DNA of 64,000 nucleotides from positions 62,001 to 126,000 of the forward strand of contig CAVVSK010000019.1 in the NCBI GenBank assembly GCA_963750965.1. Direction: 5' to 3'. Below the pieces are notes generated by a model. It was given only the letters and a program-made list of their open reading frames with translations. It had not been told where the DNA came from and did not search any database. The position numbers were made by a program, and so were the translations under genes. This DNA comes from CANKHA01 sp963750965. GTDB taxonomy: Bacteria; Pseudomonadota; Alphaproteobacteria; Rhizobiales; Xanthobacteraceae. Of this stretch, positions 23,803-32,521 are shown piece by piece; position 1 is the first letter of the stretch, and every line of letters begins with the position of its first letter.

Positions 23803-23870
23803 GCCGCCTCAGTTGGCGGCGGCGACGATAGGTAATACCGGAGAGGGCGCGTCAAGAAGCCCTGGGGGCG

Positions 23871-24056
23871 CTACTTCGGTTCCGGTCCGAACTGTTTTTC
23901 TTCGTCGCGCCGAACCGACGCGGCTATTGCCAGCCACAAACTATGTTCGGTTTCATAACGCGCGCGGCAGTCTGGGTGAGTGGCGTCTTTCGCCAATTTC
24001 CCGCATTGATCCGCTTTGTGCAAATACCAACTCGCCATAGACATCGACTGATTCAT
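23871..24056 (-). CDS. Small helical protein (61 aa)
   Basis: From the ATG at 24056: ASWYLHKADQCGKLAKDA, then RYETEHSLWLAIAASVRRDE, again two helices with a central cysteine-containing turn. Two further methionines (24044 and 24038) could serve as the start. The longer upstream frame (to 24299) overlaps leader copy D and is not credible. Convergent with the helical gene at 23587. Confidence 0.5.
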   Translation of the reverse strand: MNQSMSMASWYLHKADQCGKLAKDATHPDCRARYETEHSLWLAIAASVRRDEEKQFGPEPK

Positions 24057-24124
24057 ACGCCACCGGAGCGCACGCTGTCTGTGCAATATTGACCAGGTAA
24101 GCCGCCCTCCAGTTGGCGGTAAAA

Positions 24125-24150
24125 AGCCCGCCGCGACGTGCGACGGGCCT
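24125..24150 (+). repeat. GC-rich hairpin upstream of leader D
   Basis: AGCCCGCCGC, GACGT and GCGACGGGCCT: the same hairpin as at 20299 with one change in the stem. Between it and leader D lies a segment that matches the segment between the hairpin at 20299 and leader C (for example ATCTGCG, AAAGGCGCAC, CTATCACCGGC). Confidence 0.5.
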
Positions 24151-24230
24151 CTGGCGATGGCGATTGTGGCGATTCGCCATCTGCGAACGAAAGGCGCACG
24201 CTTCGCTATCACCGGCAGATGCCTATCAGC

Positions 24231-24285
24231 CCAGGCGTCGGTGACTGAGAGACCGGCTGCGCTCCCGCCTGGCGGCAGGGAGGCC
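24231..24285 (+). promoter_or_regulatory. Leader element, copy D
   Basis: GCGTC-GGTGACTGAGA-GAC keeps the invariant loop but only 3 bp of hairpin P1. P2 pairs CTCCC with GGGAG and GCC with GGC (one bulged A), covering the GGGAGG ribosome-binding site of the short frame at 24289. Confidence 0.6.
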
Positions 24286-24288
24286 ATC

Positions 24289-24342
24289 GTGCGTAGCAAT
24301 TTAGAGGGTCTGTACGATTTTCCGACAGCGTCACGGCCGTAA
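24289..24342 (+). pseudogene. Truncated MRSNL-family small gene (17 codons)
   Basis: GTG start, 5 nt after GGGAGG of leader D, reading RSNLEGLYDFPTASRP and stop. It is homologous to the first 14 residues of the protein at 20472, then diverges. It could be a truncated gene or a leader peptide for the gene at 24356, whose helix QEQIKRQEALIAA resembles the helix that should follow. Confidence 0.45.
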
Positions 24343-24355
24343 TACAGAGGGTGCT

Positions 24356-24529
24356 ATGTTGTTTCAGAAGTTAGTCCGTCCGAAGCCGTGGCCCAATCAG
24401 CAAACTCAGTTGCAAGAGCAAATAAAACGGCAAGAAGCGCTAATTGCTGCCGAGCCCGCCAGCGGTCAAGAAATGAGCGGCGCTACGATCGCCGGGACTG
24501 AGCAGAGGGTCATTCAACCCAAGTCGTAG
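24356..24529 (+). CDS. Small helical protein (57 aa)
   Basis: MLFQKLVRPKPWPNQQ, then a charged helix LQEQIKRQEALIAAEP similar to IVEREIDRQTALIANL of the MRSNL protein. It begins 14 nt after the truncated frame that follows leader D, so leader D may serve this gene. GAGGGTGCT precedes the ATG. No family name. Confidence 0.45.
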   Translation: MLFQKLVRPKPWPNQQTQLQEQIKRQEALIAAEPASGQEMSGATIAGTEQRVIQPKS

Positions 24530-24654
24530 TCGGACGGCCCGCCGTGGCTGTTTGGTGGTAAGTGGCGGGTCGGCGTTGTTGGCGTCGGCCCGCTGCGCAC
24601 GAAAACATCGACGATTTGGCCATCATCATCAAACGACAAACGGCGAGGACCGAT

Positions 24655-24813
24655 ATGGAATGCCCTGTTTGCGGATTCCCCGATGCGGAAAACATCACTG
24701 TTAAAACCGGCCAGTTCGAGACGTTCCGGTGTGGCAGGTGCGGCGAATATGACGTGTCCGACTGGGCGACCTTACAAAACACGGTCGCCGCCAACGCCTC
24801 GTGGCGCTGGTGA
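24655..24813 (+). CDS. Small zinc-ribbon protein (52 aa)
   Basis: Two CxxC knuckles, MECPVCGF near the start and RCGRCGEYDVSDW, about 23 residues apart, with an intervening strand pair. GAGGA precedes the ATG at 24655; the frame is open further upstream without similarity. It differs from the zinc ribbon at 2165 and lacks the leader element. Probably a small nucleic-acid or protein-binding zinc ribbon. Confidence 0.6.
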   Translation: MECPVCGFPDAENITVKTGQFETFRCGRCGEYDVSDWATLQNTVAANASWRW

Positions 24814-24910
24814 ATGCCAAGGCGGAAGCGAAGCCAGGCAATCGCCCTATGATCCAGAGTTACAATCTGCCGTCATAACGACCGGCTGCGCAGGCAGCCG
24901 AGGCCACCAC

Positions 24911-25055
24911 ATGGCAAACGAGAAACCGCTTGTTGTCCACATTGATGACCCGTCGGACGTGGCCCGCTGGTGCAAGCGCGCGGTCGATATACCTCGAGGA
25001 AGGCGTTCGGAACAAAATTGCCGACGGCCTGCGCCTCGCAGGACTGCCAGAATAG
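24911..25055 (+). pseudogene. Frameshifted small protein gene
   Basis: Frame 1 reads MANEKPLVVHIDDPSDVARW; after about codon 24 the sensible continuation is one base off (YLEEGVRNKIADGLRLAGLP and stop at 25053-25055). Together they would give a plausible acidic protein of about 48 residues. A one-base insertion (or loss of two) explains the shift; a sequencing error cannot be excluded. Confidence 0.5.
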
Positions 25056-25188
25056 CCATGTCGGCTCCTGGCCCGAAGGTGATGTGCGGACCCCTCCGAC
25101 GGATGTCGGATGGTGGGGGTAAACCGGACGCGACGCGAGGATGTGGGTCACGTCGCAGTTTGAGCCATAGCAAACTTGCGTCCGACCT

Positions 25189-25701
25189 TTACTTTGCTCG
25201 CCGGTACACCATTACATTGCTCCCCTCGCGAGCCACATCTGTAGTAGCGAGTGTCAATTCATCACCAGCAAAGCTGATAGCTCTTTTCGCCTCGGTGCCA
25301 TCATTATTTGGAGTAATTGATCCCTCTATGTGCTGAATAAGAACCTGATTGGTCTCATTAACTGACCAAGTTCCAAATTGTGCTCTCGTGCCCAACACTG
25401 CAGCCTTATATTCGTCTGGCGTCCACTTCTCACGATTACGAGATTTGAATTCCGTACGGTCTCGCTTCGTGGATACTGAAACGTACCTTCCCCCAGCGTC
25501 GAAAATTAAAAGTCCCTTCGGATTGGTACCAAACAAGTCTCGCTCGGTGCCGCTGGGAGTCCTATTGACTATGGACACGAGCGTCCATGTCCCCACCAGT
25601 TGCTCTTTAAGAGACTGCTGCTGGCTAATGGCGATGTCTGGCAATAAAGCGAAGCCCAACATCGTTATCGCAGAAAGACCGCGGGCGAAATGTCGGTTCA
25701 T
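25189..25701 (-). CDS. Secreted lipocalin-like protein (170 aa)
   Basis: Signal peptide MNRHFARGLSAITMLGFALL (cut near ISQQ), then a lipocalin-like domain: LVGTWTLVSIVNR, KGLLIFDAGGRYV, FGTWSVNETNQVLIQHIEGS and DELTLATTD, the pattern of the Lipocalin_5 group of bacterial exported proteins. It likely folds as an eight-stranded barrel in the periplasm; the ligand is unknown. AGGAGA precedes the ATG at 25701; the longer frame to 25803 has no signal at its start. Confidence 0.75.
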   Translation of the reverse strand: MNRHFARGLSAITMLGFALLPDIAISQQQSLKEQLVGTWTLVSIVNRTPSGTERDLFGTNPKGLLIFDAGGRYVSVSTKRDRTEFKSRNREKWTPDEYKAAVLGTRAQFGTWSVNETNQVLIQHIEGSITPNNDGTEAKRAISFAGDELTLATTDVAREGSNVMVYRRAK

Positions 25702-25849
25702 TGTGTTCTCCTGATACCCGCGCAAGCGCGCTGTATCTGCACAAACTGTTGCCCCGGGGTGCGGGAAATCTATCCAATAGGGTGCTGCTGCCGGAAGGAT
25801 CAATCGCGTACATATTTAAGCTCGATGCGCGGTGAACGCTACCAATGCA

Positions 25850-25962
25850 GCTATTGGCCCAAAGCAGACATGCCGAAAGCTAGCCCGGATGTCCGCTTCT
25901 GAGGGTAGCGGACATCGCCAAGTCTGTGAGCGTTCTGATTTATGAATACACGCCCTAGCCGG
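25850..25962 (+). repeat. Dispersed palindromic repeat ending in TACACGCCCTAG
   Basis: Nearly the same as 6841-6957 (GCCGAAAGCTAGCCCGGATG, GCGTTCTGATTTATGA). Its end supplies the stop codon of the truncated HEPN frame at 25955, which suggests that it inserted into or next to that gene. Confidence 0.55.
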
Positions 25963-26570
25963 CATCTCGTGGCGTTGGTCGCCCGTCTCGCCCTGGGGCA
26001 CCGCCACCACCTACGGGCTTGGGAGCAGGCCATGGTTTGCCGAAGCTCGCTATTGCCAGTTCCTCGCAGAGGCTTGCGTACGGCGCGCCAAAATCGGTCC
26101 CCTCGAAAACCTGTAAGAACATGACCTCTGCCAGATACTGCGCCCTATTAGCCGCATTCCAAAGCACGCCCCGATTCCCGCTATGCACAAGTTGCGATCT
26201 GAGCGTGTAGAGCTTCTTGATCTCAGTCCAAAGCAGTACACGTTGATCGATCTCGTTGGTCAATAACACCGCGGCGTGACGAGCAATGGTTTGCACCACG
26301 GGCGCGGTATTATCATCGCTCGACAAGATCGATTCGATAGCCGTGAAGAAATATAGCAGACGCTCGGCGCGGTCCTCTGCCTGGCGACCTCTTGTCAGCC
26401 AGCCGAGGCCCTGGCTCACCCGCGCCGCAACACTCTTGCTGGGCGGATCAAAAATCAACTTAGCCTTCGACTGAAACTCACGCGTGGCCGAGATCGCCTG
26501 CAGCGATAACTCGCAGCACTCAAGCTGCGCGAGAATTTGGCATGCGGCCTCCCAGCCTCAGTCTCCGAAA
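25955..26570 (-). pseudogene. HEPN-domain protein remnant (ApeA-like)
   Basis: The frame from about 26560 has no start codon. It reads CQILAQLECCELSLQAISA, then FFTAIESIL, TEIKKLYTLRSQLVHSGNRG and a helix AEVMFLQVF. The RSQLVH hexamer is the R-x4-H motif of HEPN domains, which in many defence and toxin systems form an RNase site. Upstream an in-frame stop and further fragments in another frame (KRDWAIPIGAS) show decay; downstream it runs into the repeat at 25850-25962. A small truncated protein could still be made from ATG 26458. Confidence 0.55.
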
Positions 26571-26632
26571 CTAGTCTTTCTGCTGGAATAGGCAAGTTGT
26601 GCTGGCACCAATCGGGATGGCCCAGTCACGCT

Positions 26633-28094
26633 TCAGAATGACAGGGTAACTACCTTGGCTCGGCCTGCCGCAGCTTCGGTCCCGTTTGAGCAGAATACGC
26701 GCACAGGAATCTGCACTCCGTTTGCGCGGTAGGTGCCTTTCGGCGTGATGGAAAGCCGTATTCTCTTCGCTGCCGCCGGTGCAACGTCGAACACTTCATT
26801 GCTGGCACCTGTTGGTATCCCGCCGGCGGTGACCCGGAAGCTCCATTTGGCAGCGAGCGGTGCGTCCGGCGCAATAGAACAGCCGACGGCTGGAGTGCTG
26901 CCAGTATTGCGAACCACAACGTCGAAGTTTGCCGGTGAAGTGGGACTAGCTATGGCGGAGCGGGGTGTGATCGCGGTGGTCAAGATGGTTGCTTGCGGCA
27001 ACCCTCCAACCATGAATGCGTGCTCGTAGATTCGGCTTTCGAGCTGAACCTGCACCTTCCAGCGGCCCTGCGCTCCCGTGGAGGGAATAACTATCTGGCC
27101 GTACCAGTAGGCAAGTGGATAAACCTGCGAGAGAGGCCCTGAGGTCCAGGTTGCAAAGATCTGGCCGTCGGGCCGTAGGACTGTCAACTTGACCGGCGTC
27201 TGGGGACTCTGATCGCGAATGTAAGCGGCCACCCACACGCGGCTTCCCGCCGCAAAATTGTCACCGTATCCCGGGTCCGGATTTGAGCACCAGCTCGCGC
27301 CGTCTGGATTAGGAGCAACCCTGTGAGTCGCGACCCGCAGGACTTCGGTGTCTACGTATTCTGGCTGATGTTTCCACAGAGTGCCTCTAGCGCCGCACAG
27401 ACCTGTGTAAGGATCCAAAGTAGATCCGTCAAAGCTCGACGCGGTACGTACTTCAAAGTGTAGGTGTGGGCCGGTCGAAGAACCCGAACTCCCCACCAGG
27501 CCCAGGAACTCGCCGGCGTCAACACTGCTACCGATGGACCTCCTCGTGACCGAGCCTTTTTTCATGTGCCAGTAGTATGCGAAATTCCCGTCATTCTGTC
27601 TTATGACCACGTAATTCGCAGGGACATTACTGGCGCTGCATTGCCGGTCGAACTCTCCGTCAGCCTTGTCGATGATCGTCCCCGGTGCGGCCGCGATGAT
27701 TTCCGCTTCCTTGCCATCCATCATGCGCCACCCGAACGGTTTCACAGCGATGTCGATGCCCCTGTGACCATTGTAGCTGCGATTGCCGCAGGCGAAGTCC
27801 TTGATCTTCGTTGTGGCATCCAAATCCACGTAGTTCGTATTCGTATGGCCGGAGAACGCCTTCGAGGTAGCGCGCAGACGCAGCGGGAACTGGAGAGTTG
27901 GCGCACGTCCCGCCGCTTCAGCCGGAAGGCCGAGAACTCCTGGCGCGGGCGACACTGTTACGATGCACCGCATCGATTTGCGCTTCGTTCCGATCGGTCG
28001 GCCCTGCTTCTATGGGACCGCCGCCCACCTCGGCGAGCTGGGCAAAGGCGGGGGCTGCCGCCAGCAGAAACAACAACGTGGTAATGGTGCGCAT
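26633..28094 (-). pseudogene. M23-family metallopeptidase, frameshifted after signal peptide
   Basis: The 446-codon frame (26633-27973) holds a LytM-type M23 domain: HRGIDIAV near residue 70 and HLHFEVR near 170, with YYWHMKKG between them, i.e. the zinc ligands H-x3-D and HxH. A C-terminal beta-sandwich part of about 230 residues follows. It begins without a signal peptide. Just upstream, in another frame from ATG 28094 with GGGGGG in front, lies a perfect one (MRTITTLLFLLAAAPAFAQ), which runs to a stop at about 27925. One base lost or gained between 27930 and 27975 would join them. As sequenced, the enzyme would stay in the cytoplasm. Confidence 0.65.
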
Positions 28095-28267
28095 TCTACC
28101 CCCCAGAAGCCCCTACGGAACGCGGTAGCATTTCGAAATAAATATTCGCCGTCAACAACAAGGTCCCCGCAATGCCTGCGCCCAGGAAAACGACACAGGC
28201 GCATTCGGTATTTTCGAACGGACTCGGGCGGAAAGAATCGCAAAACGGAACAGCAAGGCGACCACCA

Positions 28268-28363
28268 AGCGCGTGTTACTTATTGGGTGGAAGCAGACGC
28301 CAGAGGTTCTGGCGGTTCTGCCTAAAGGCTCAGTTTCGATTGCGACCGGCGTTCCCTGGCGTG
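28268..28363 (+). pseudogene. 3' fragment of the small gene at 18409
   Basis: The stretch encoding RVLLIGWKQTPEVLAVLPKG matches the fragment at 35283 almost exactly, and the ending of the intact gene at 18545-18657 in part. The start is missing. It marks a recombined copy of the DUF5681-associated small gene. Confidence 0.55.
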
Positions 28364-28461
28364 ATGCCGACGCATGTCGCGATGGTGCGCAAGCCGCTTT
28401 ATTATGGCGCGATTGATATTCATGGAGCGGCGCCAAGCGATCCCGCCGACCCGGCCGGATC

Positions 28462-30024
28462 TCACTTCAAGCCAGCCTTCCGCATCCCATCAAGAAAATG
28501 CGGCATAGCCCGTTCCGTATAGGGAACGTGCTGCTTGATCCAGGCGATTGAGAGATTGGGCTGCAACTCTCGCAGCTTGGCCATTACGGCTTCGGCTTCC
28601 TTGGTCCTTCCAGCTTGCGCCAGGCTTGCGCAGAGGACGCGACGGGCCGCGGTGAAACCGGGCCGTTCTGAAATCGCTTTGTTGCACCATTCGATCGCTT
28701 CCTCATATCGGTGCGCATAGTAGTGAGCAACGGCGGTACCTTTATTAAAAAACGCCTTGAGCGGGTCGTGCGGGCTCATGCGAAGGGCTTGTTGAAAATG
28801 GCGGATTGCTTCTTCGGATTGCCCGTCCCACACTAGTGCCCAGCCCAAATAAGCGTGTGCGATCGCAAAGTTGGGATTGAGCTCCAGCGCTCGCATACAC
28901 TCGCGTACGCTTTCGTCGGTTTTCCGGTCAGTAAACGCTACAGCAGCCAAAGCGACGTGCGCCCAGGGATCCGCATCGTCGAGTTCGAGAGCCCGATTGG
29001 CCAACTTGACGGCATAATCCAAATCTTCCCCTTCAAGAATCCAGCCCACTTGACCCGAAACCACGAGGGCGAAGGCGAGCAGGCTGTGTGCCGGGCCGTA
29101 GTCTGGATATTGTTGAACGGCTTGACGAAGGATCTCGATTGCTTTCTCGCTTTCTAGCGTCGTCATCCGCCCGTAATGAATGAGAGCGCGCATCACTAGA
29201 TCCCACGCGCTCAAGTCCTCAGAACGATTTTGTGATCTGATGCCCTCGGCAGCGACCAGTTTTGGTAGGATCGCCGCCGCCACGCTTTGGGTGATTTCAT
29301 CCTGTAGCTTGAATATATCTGTGAGCTCGTAATCGTACTTTTCGGCCCAATGCTGGACCCCATTTTTCGTGTCGACCAGTTCGACGTTAATCCGAACGCG
29401 ATTGCCTGCCTTTTGCACGTTTCCGGCAAGCACATAGTTGACGTCGAGTTCCTTTCCAATGCGCCTGATGTCGACCGCCTGACTTTTGTAAACGAATGTG
29501 GAATTGCGAGAGATAACAAGAAACCAATGCAGCCTCGATAGCGCAGTAATGATGTTGGATGCGATTCCGTCGCTGAAATATTCTTGTTCTGGATCTCCCG
29601 ACATGTTGGCAAAGGGCAAAACAGCAATCGAAGGCTTATCAGCGATCGGCAGCGTGACATCGCGGTCCATCGATGGAGCCAGCACCTTCCGGGTGCCTGC
29701 GTCAGTCTGATTTTGGCTTTCGCGTACTTCGCCAACAAAAAGAATTCCCTTGCGGGCGACAGTGCGGATCAGCCGTTGATCCTCCCCGCTGTCGCCGATT
29801 GCTTGGCGTGCGGTGGTAATTCGACTGGTAAGGGTGGAATCGGAAACAACGCGACCATGCCACACATGCTGGATCAGGTCGTCCTTGCTCACAACGCGCT
29901 CGCGGTTGCGAACGAGATAAAGCAGAAGGTCAAAAACCTGTGGATCGATGTGGACGTGATCGGTGCCTCGGCGCAATTCCTGCCGGTCAACATCAATTGC
30001 ATAATTTTCGAATTGATAGATCAA
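28462..30024 (-). CDS. CadC-type winged-helix regulator with TolB-like and TPR domains (520 aa)
   Basis: Residues 1-98 are an OmpR/CadC-type DNA-binding winged helix (QVFDLLLYLVRNRERVVSKD, ARKGILFVGEV). Residues 130-245 carry the FANMSGDPEQEYFSDGIASN motif of the TolB-like/adenylate-cyclase-associated domain. Residues 260-520 are tetratricopeptide repeats (ALELNPNFAIAHAYLGWAL and similar). There is no membrane helix, so it is cytoplasmic, unlike CadC. Such proteins occur widely in rhizobia; their signals are largely unknown. The start is TTG with GGAGA 6 nt upstream. Transcribed alone. Confidence 0.8.
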   Translation of the reverse strand: MIYQFENYAIDVDRQELRRGTDHVHIDPQVFDLLLYLVRNRERVVSKDDLIQHVWHGRVVSDSTLTSRITTARQAIGDSGEDQRLIRTVARKGILFVGEVRESQNQTDAGTRKVLAPSMDRDVTLPIADKPSIAVLPFANMSGDPEQEYFSDGIASNIITALSRLHWFLVISRNSTFVYKSQAVDIRRIGKELDVNYVLAGNVQKAGNRVRINVELVDTKNGVQHWAEKYDYELTDIFKLQDEITQSVAAAILPKLVAAEGIRSQNRSEDLSAWDLVMRALIHYGRMTTLESEKAIEILRQAVQQYPDYGPAHSLLAFALVVSGQVGWILEGEDLDYAVKLANRALELDDADPWAHVALAAVAFTDRKTDESVRECMRALELNPNFAIAHAYLGWALVWDGQSEEAIRHFQQALRMSPHDPLKAFFNKGTAVAHYYAHRYEEAIEWCNKAISERPGFTAARRVLCASLAQAGRTKEAEAVMAKLRELQPNLSIAWIKQHVPYTERAMPHFLDGMRKAGLK

Positions 30025-30250
30025 ACGTCTCTCCGCGCTGCAGGGCCAGTATAGCGGAGACCGGCCGGAACCACCTATGAAGTTAAGGTGTGCGACAAGT
30101 TCCGCGCAAGCGAGCCGGGGGCGCGGGTGCGTTTGATGCCGACCAAGTTATGAAACAATACTCACAATGACGAAGCTCCTCTCCGGTCAGATTCGCCGTC
30201 TGCACTGCTGCTGGGGGCGCTGATTGGTGACGCCCTCCTGACATCCGGAA

Positions 30251-30371
30251 CGTCTAGTTAACCCGGGTGCCGTAGGCTCTTGATTATCTGAGTCGTGAAC
30301 TCCGCTCAGGGCATGCATCTGGGCCGTCTGGTATTTGTACTGAGTTGCCAGGCGGTCCCTTTTCTTTTCAA
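30251..30371 (+). ncRNA. Candidate structured RNA, copy 1 of 3
   Basis: An intergenic unit conserved at 37070-37183 and 46085-46206 without conserved reading frame. It contains GTTAACCCGGG, an inner hairpin CTGAG...CTCAG (30289-30308), the block GCATGCATCTGGGCCGTCTG and a terminator stem CCGTCTGG/CCAGGCGG followed by TTTTCTTTT. Similarity to copy 2 extends about 80 bases further upstream. Strand is inferred from the T-run. Could be a small RNA or an attenuator-like element; the nearest genes differ between copies. Confidence 0.45.
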
Positions 30372-30388
30372 CCTATGCAGGTTCCGCT

Positions 30389-30589
30389 CTACTTCGCCTG
30401 CACCACAAAGCGAACGGCGTTCTCGCGGTTATTCCTGCCCCACCAATAGCCCTGATCTCTATCAAAATCATGATGCTGAAATTGGGCAGCTAAGCGCCTA
30501 GCTTCAGATTCGGCATCGGCCTTGGTTGTGAATATCCCTACGGTTATGCCCTGCTCGGGGAATTGATCGAATCTGAGAACTTGCCACAT
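30389..30589 (-). CDS. Small hypothetical protein (66 aa)
   Basis: From ATG 30589: MWQVLRFDQFPEQG, then FTTKADAESEARRLAAQF and YWWGRNNREN. The aromatic pattern and the length fit a small alpha/beta domain. The longer frame to 30721 adds a less plausible N-terminus. The ribosome-binding site is weak. No family recognised. Confidence 0.5.
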   Translation of the reverse strand: MWQVLRFDQFPEQGITVGIFTTKADAESEARRLAAQFQHHDFDRDQGYWWGRNNRENAVRFVVQAK

Positions 30590-30796
30590 CCTGGGTAACC
30601 ACCATCGCTTGAGAGCGGCCTTCGGCATTTGTCCGCACAACAAGGAAAGCCATTGGCGTCGGTCCGGGCTATTGGACTGAGGTCCAGGGTTGGAGAAAGG
30701 GATTGATTGGCCAATCGGCAACTACTGCGGCCAAGAGGCTGACGTAGCGATCATCAGCAATCGCGCACAGCTACACTCTGGGCTGATGTGGCAACG

Positions 30797-31471
30797 CTAG
30801 CCAGCCGCTCGACCGATCACCGCTGCGACTTGAACATGCGCCCACTTGCCACCCCTAGCAGTCGGCACCCGCCTTTCATTTAGCTTGGCTGCAATCGCTG
30901 CGTTGCTCACAGCGCCACTGGCTTGAATATCGCGGATCACCGGAAGCACGTTGGCGGCAAATTGTTTGGCGGCTGCTTTCGTTGCGGCGGTGCCATGCTT
31001 TGCGGCCCTGGCGAGTGTCGGGTTGCCAAGGCGAACACCGCGCCGCTTGGCGGCAGCAAGCGCGTCTTTGGTGCGCTGAGAAATCATCTCGCGTTCATGC
31101 TGCGCGACGGCGGCAAGAATATGCACCGTCAGCTTATTGGCGTGAGGATTATCCACCGCGACAAACTCAACGCCCGATTCCATTAGCGTTGCGATGAAAG
31201 CGAGGTTGCGGGAAAGGCGATCCAGCTTAGCAATGACTAGCTTTGCCTTGTGACGCCGGCAGGCTTCAAAGGCTCACGCCAGCTCGGGCCGCTCGTTGCG
31301 CTTGCCGCTTTCAATTTCAGTGAAGGCCGCGACCAGCTCAGTGCCGCCATTGATGAAACTGGCGACGGCGGCTTGTTGTGCGTCAAGCCCCAACCCGCTG
31401 CGCCCCTGACGTTCGGTGCTGACGCGGTAGTAGGCGACGAAGCGTTGCGGTACTTTCTTGGGTGACATCAA
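30797..31471 (-). pseudogene. Serine recombinase (resolvase type), in-frame stop at codon 66
   Basis: The full frame encodes an N-terminal resolvase domain (RFVAYYRVSTERQGRSGLGL with the catalytic serine, then LVIAKLDRLSRNLAFIATL) and a short C-terminal recombinase part (ERRVPTARGGKWAHVQV). A TGA follows ERPELA, where family members usually have arginine or lysine, so a C-to-T change of CGA is likely. Only an inactive 65-residue piece and perhaps a 128-residue internal restart could be made. The stop of the upstream gene (31468) overlaps its start. Copies of its 3' end lie at 36552, 46546 and 48722. Confidence 0.75.
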
Positions 31472-31707
31472 GCGCGCCCTACTTTTGGAATGCGTCTTAA
31501 GATTTCACTACGCAACCATAGCCGGCGAGCCGTAGCCTCTACCTGGTCGCCCTTCCAACGGTCGCTAAGCCGCCTTAGCACACCGTCCAAAACCGCTTCC
31601 GCTTGAGCCTCCGAGTAATTCTTGATTATCCAGGCCGCGTCGTCCGCCTGGTCGTCCATGCGGGTCAGAATGTCGATCAGACCGTCAAGGTTGGTGGTCT
31701 TGTCCAT
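31468..31707 (-). CDS. Small helical protein upstream of the resolvase
   Basis: An acidic helical protein of about 79 residues (MDKTTNLDGLIDILTRMDDQ, AWIIKNYSEAQAEAV) whose last bases overlap the resolvase start (ATGA), so both are translated from one message. A start five codons further upstream (31722) is possible. It could be a partner of the resolvase; no family recognised. Confidence 0.55.
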   Translation of the reverse strand: MDKTTNLDGLIDILTRMDDQADDAAWIIKNYSEAQAEAVLDGVLRRLSDRWKGDQVEATARRLWLRSEILRRIPKVGRA

Positions 31708-31828
31708 TGCCAAATGTCTCAATCGCTCAAGTGTTTATTGTGTTCCCCTTCCGTTCCCATCGGGATTTGCATAGGTCTATTATTTCGGCCCGAGCGGGTG
31801 CCGGGCAGGCTCATAAGCCGGCAGTCTA

Positions 31829-32044
31829 TCAATGCGACGCCTGGGAATCTTCGTCGCTGGGTGCTGGCCAGCCGGACTGATCCTCTTGGGGGGTTTCACC
31901 CTTGCGGTGGGTTCGTAGCATGCGCAGCCATTGTTGCGCGATCCGCAGCCAAGAAGCCTTGTCGCTTTCGTTCAGCGAATTGTCAGCCATGCGTTGAGCT
32001 TCGCGAACAAGTGCCTCATATTGTCTGACGTCGGAGTTTGTCAT
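31829..32044 (-). CDS. Small helical protein (71 aa)
   Basis: Pattern QYEALVREAQRMADNSLN, then ASWLRIAQQWLRMLRTHR and an acidic/polar tail (PSDEDSQASH). Same two-helix class as the genes at 933, 3395, 11918, 20744, 23587 and 23871. GGGAAC lies upstream of the ATG. Function unknown. Confidence 0.6.
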   Translation of the reverse strand: MTNSDVRQYEALVREAQRMADNSLNESDKASWLRIAQQWLRMLRTHRKGETPQEDQSGWPAPSDEDSQASH

Positions 32045-32206
32045 CGCGATCGTTCCCGCTTTTGTGCGAATAATTCAAACCCCCCTTTCAGGTTCCCGCC
32101 GCGCGGCCCGGTTACCAGCCCTTAAACAAGCGAAGCACCCACAGCCCTTGGCTGGGAACATCTCTGACCGAACAGTGTTTTGATTTGGTTGGGATTTGCA
32201 TAGGGG

Positions 32207-32521
32207 GTGCCCGTGGCGGTTGTGCTGATCGTCGAAGACGACGAACAAGTGCGAATGCTGGCGGAATCAATTCTCCAGAACGCCGGGCATGAGACGCGCT
32301 CCGCCGCGACCATGACGGAAGCGCACGCCATCATTGAATCAGACGACGAGAAAATCGACGCGCTGTTCGTGGATGTGACATTGCCCGATCATCACGAAGC
32401 TGGACTAGAATTGGCGGAAGCCGCCGCGAAAACCCGTCCTGGGCTCCCTGTCGTCTACACAGCTCGACCTTGGAGGAACGCATGCGGCGCAATCTGGTTT
32501 TCGCCGCGATCCTTACATTGA
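32207..32521 (+). pseudogene. Truncated response-regulator receiver
   Basis: The GTG-started frame begins VAVVLIVEDDEQVRMLAESI with the acidic pair, continues to the phosphoacceptor region LFVDVTLPDHH, and stops resembling a receiver after GLPVVYTA, at the fourth strand. The last 20 codons come from the sequence that holds a piece of the beta-helix gene (32482). The lysine strand and last helix are missing, so it is unlikely to work as a phosphorelay domain. Confidence 0.65.
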
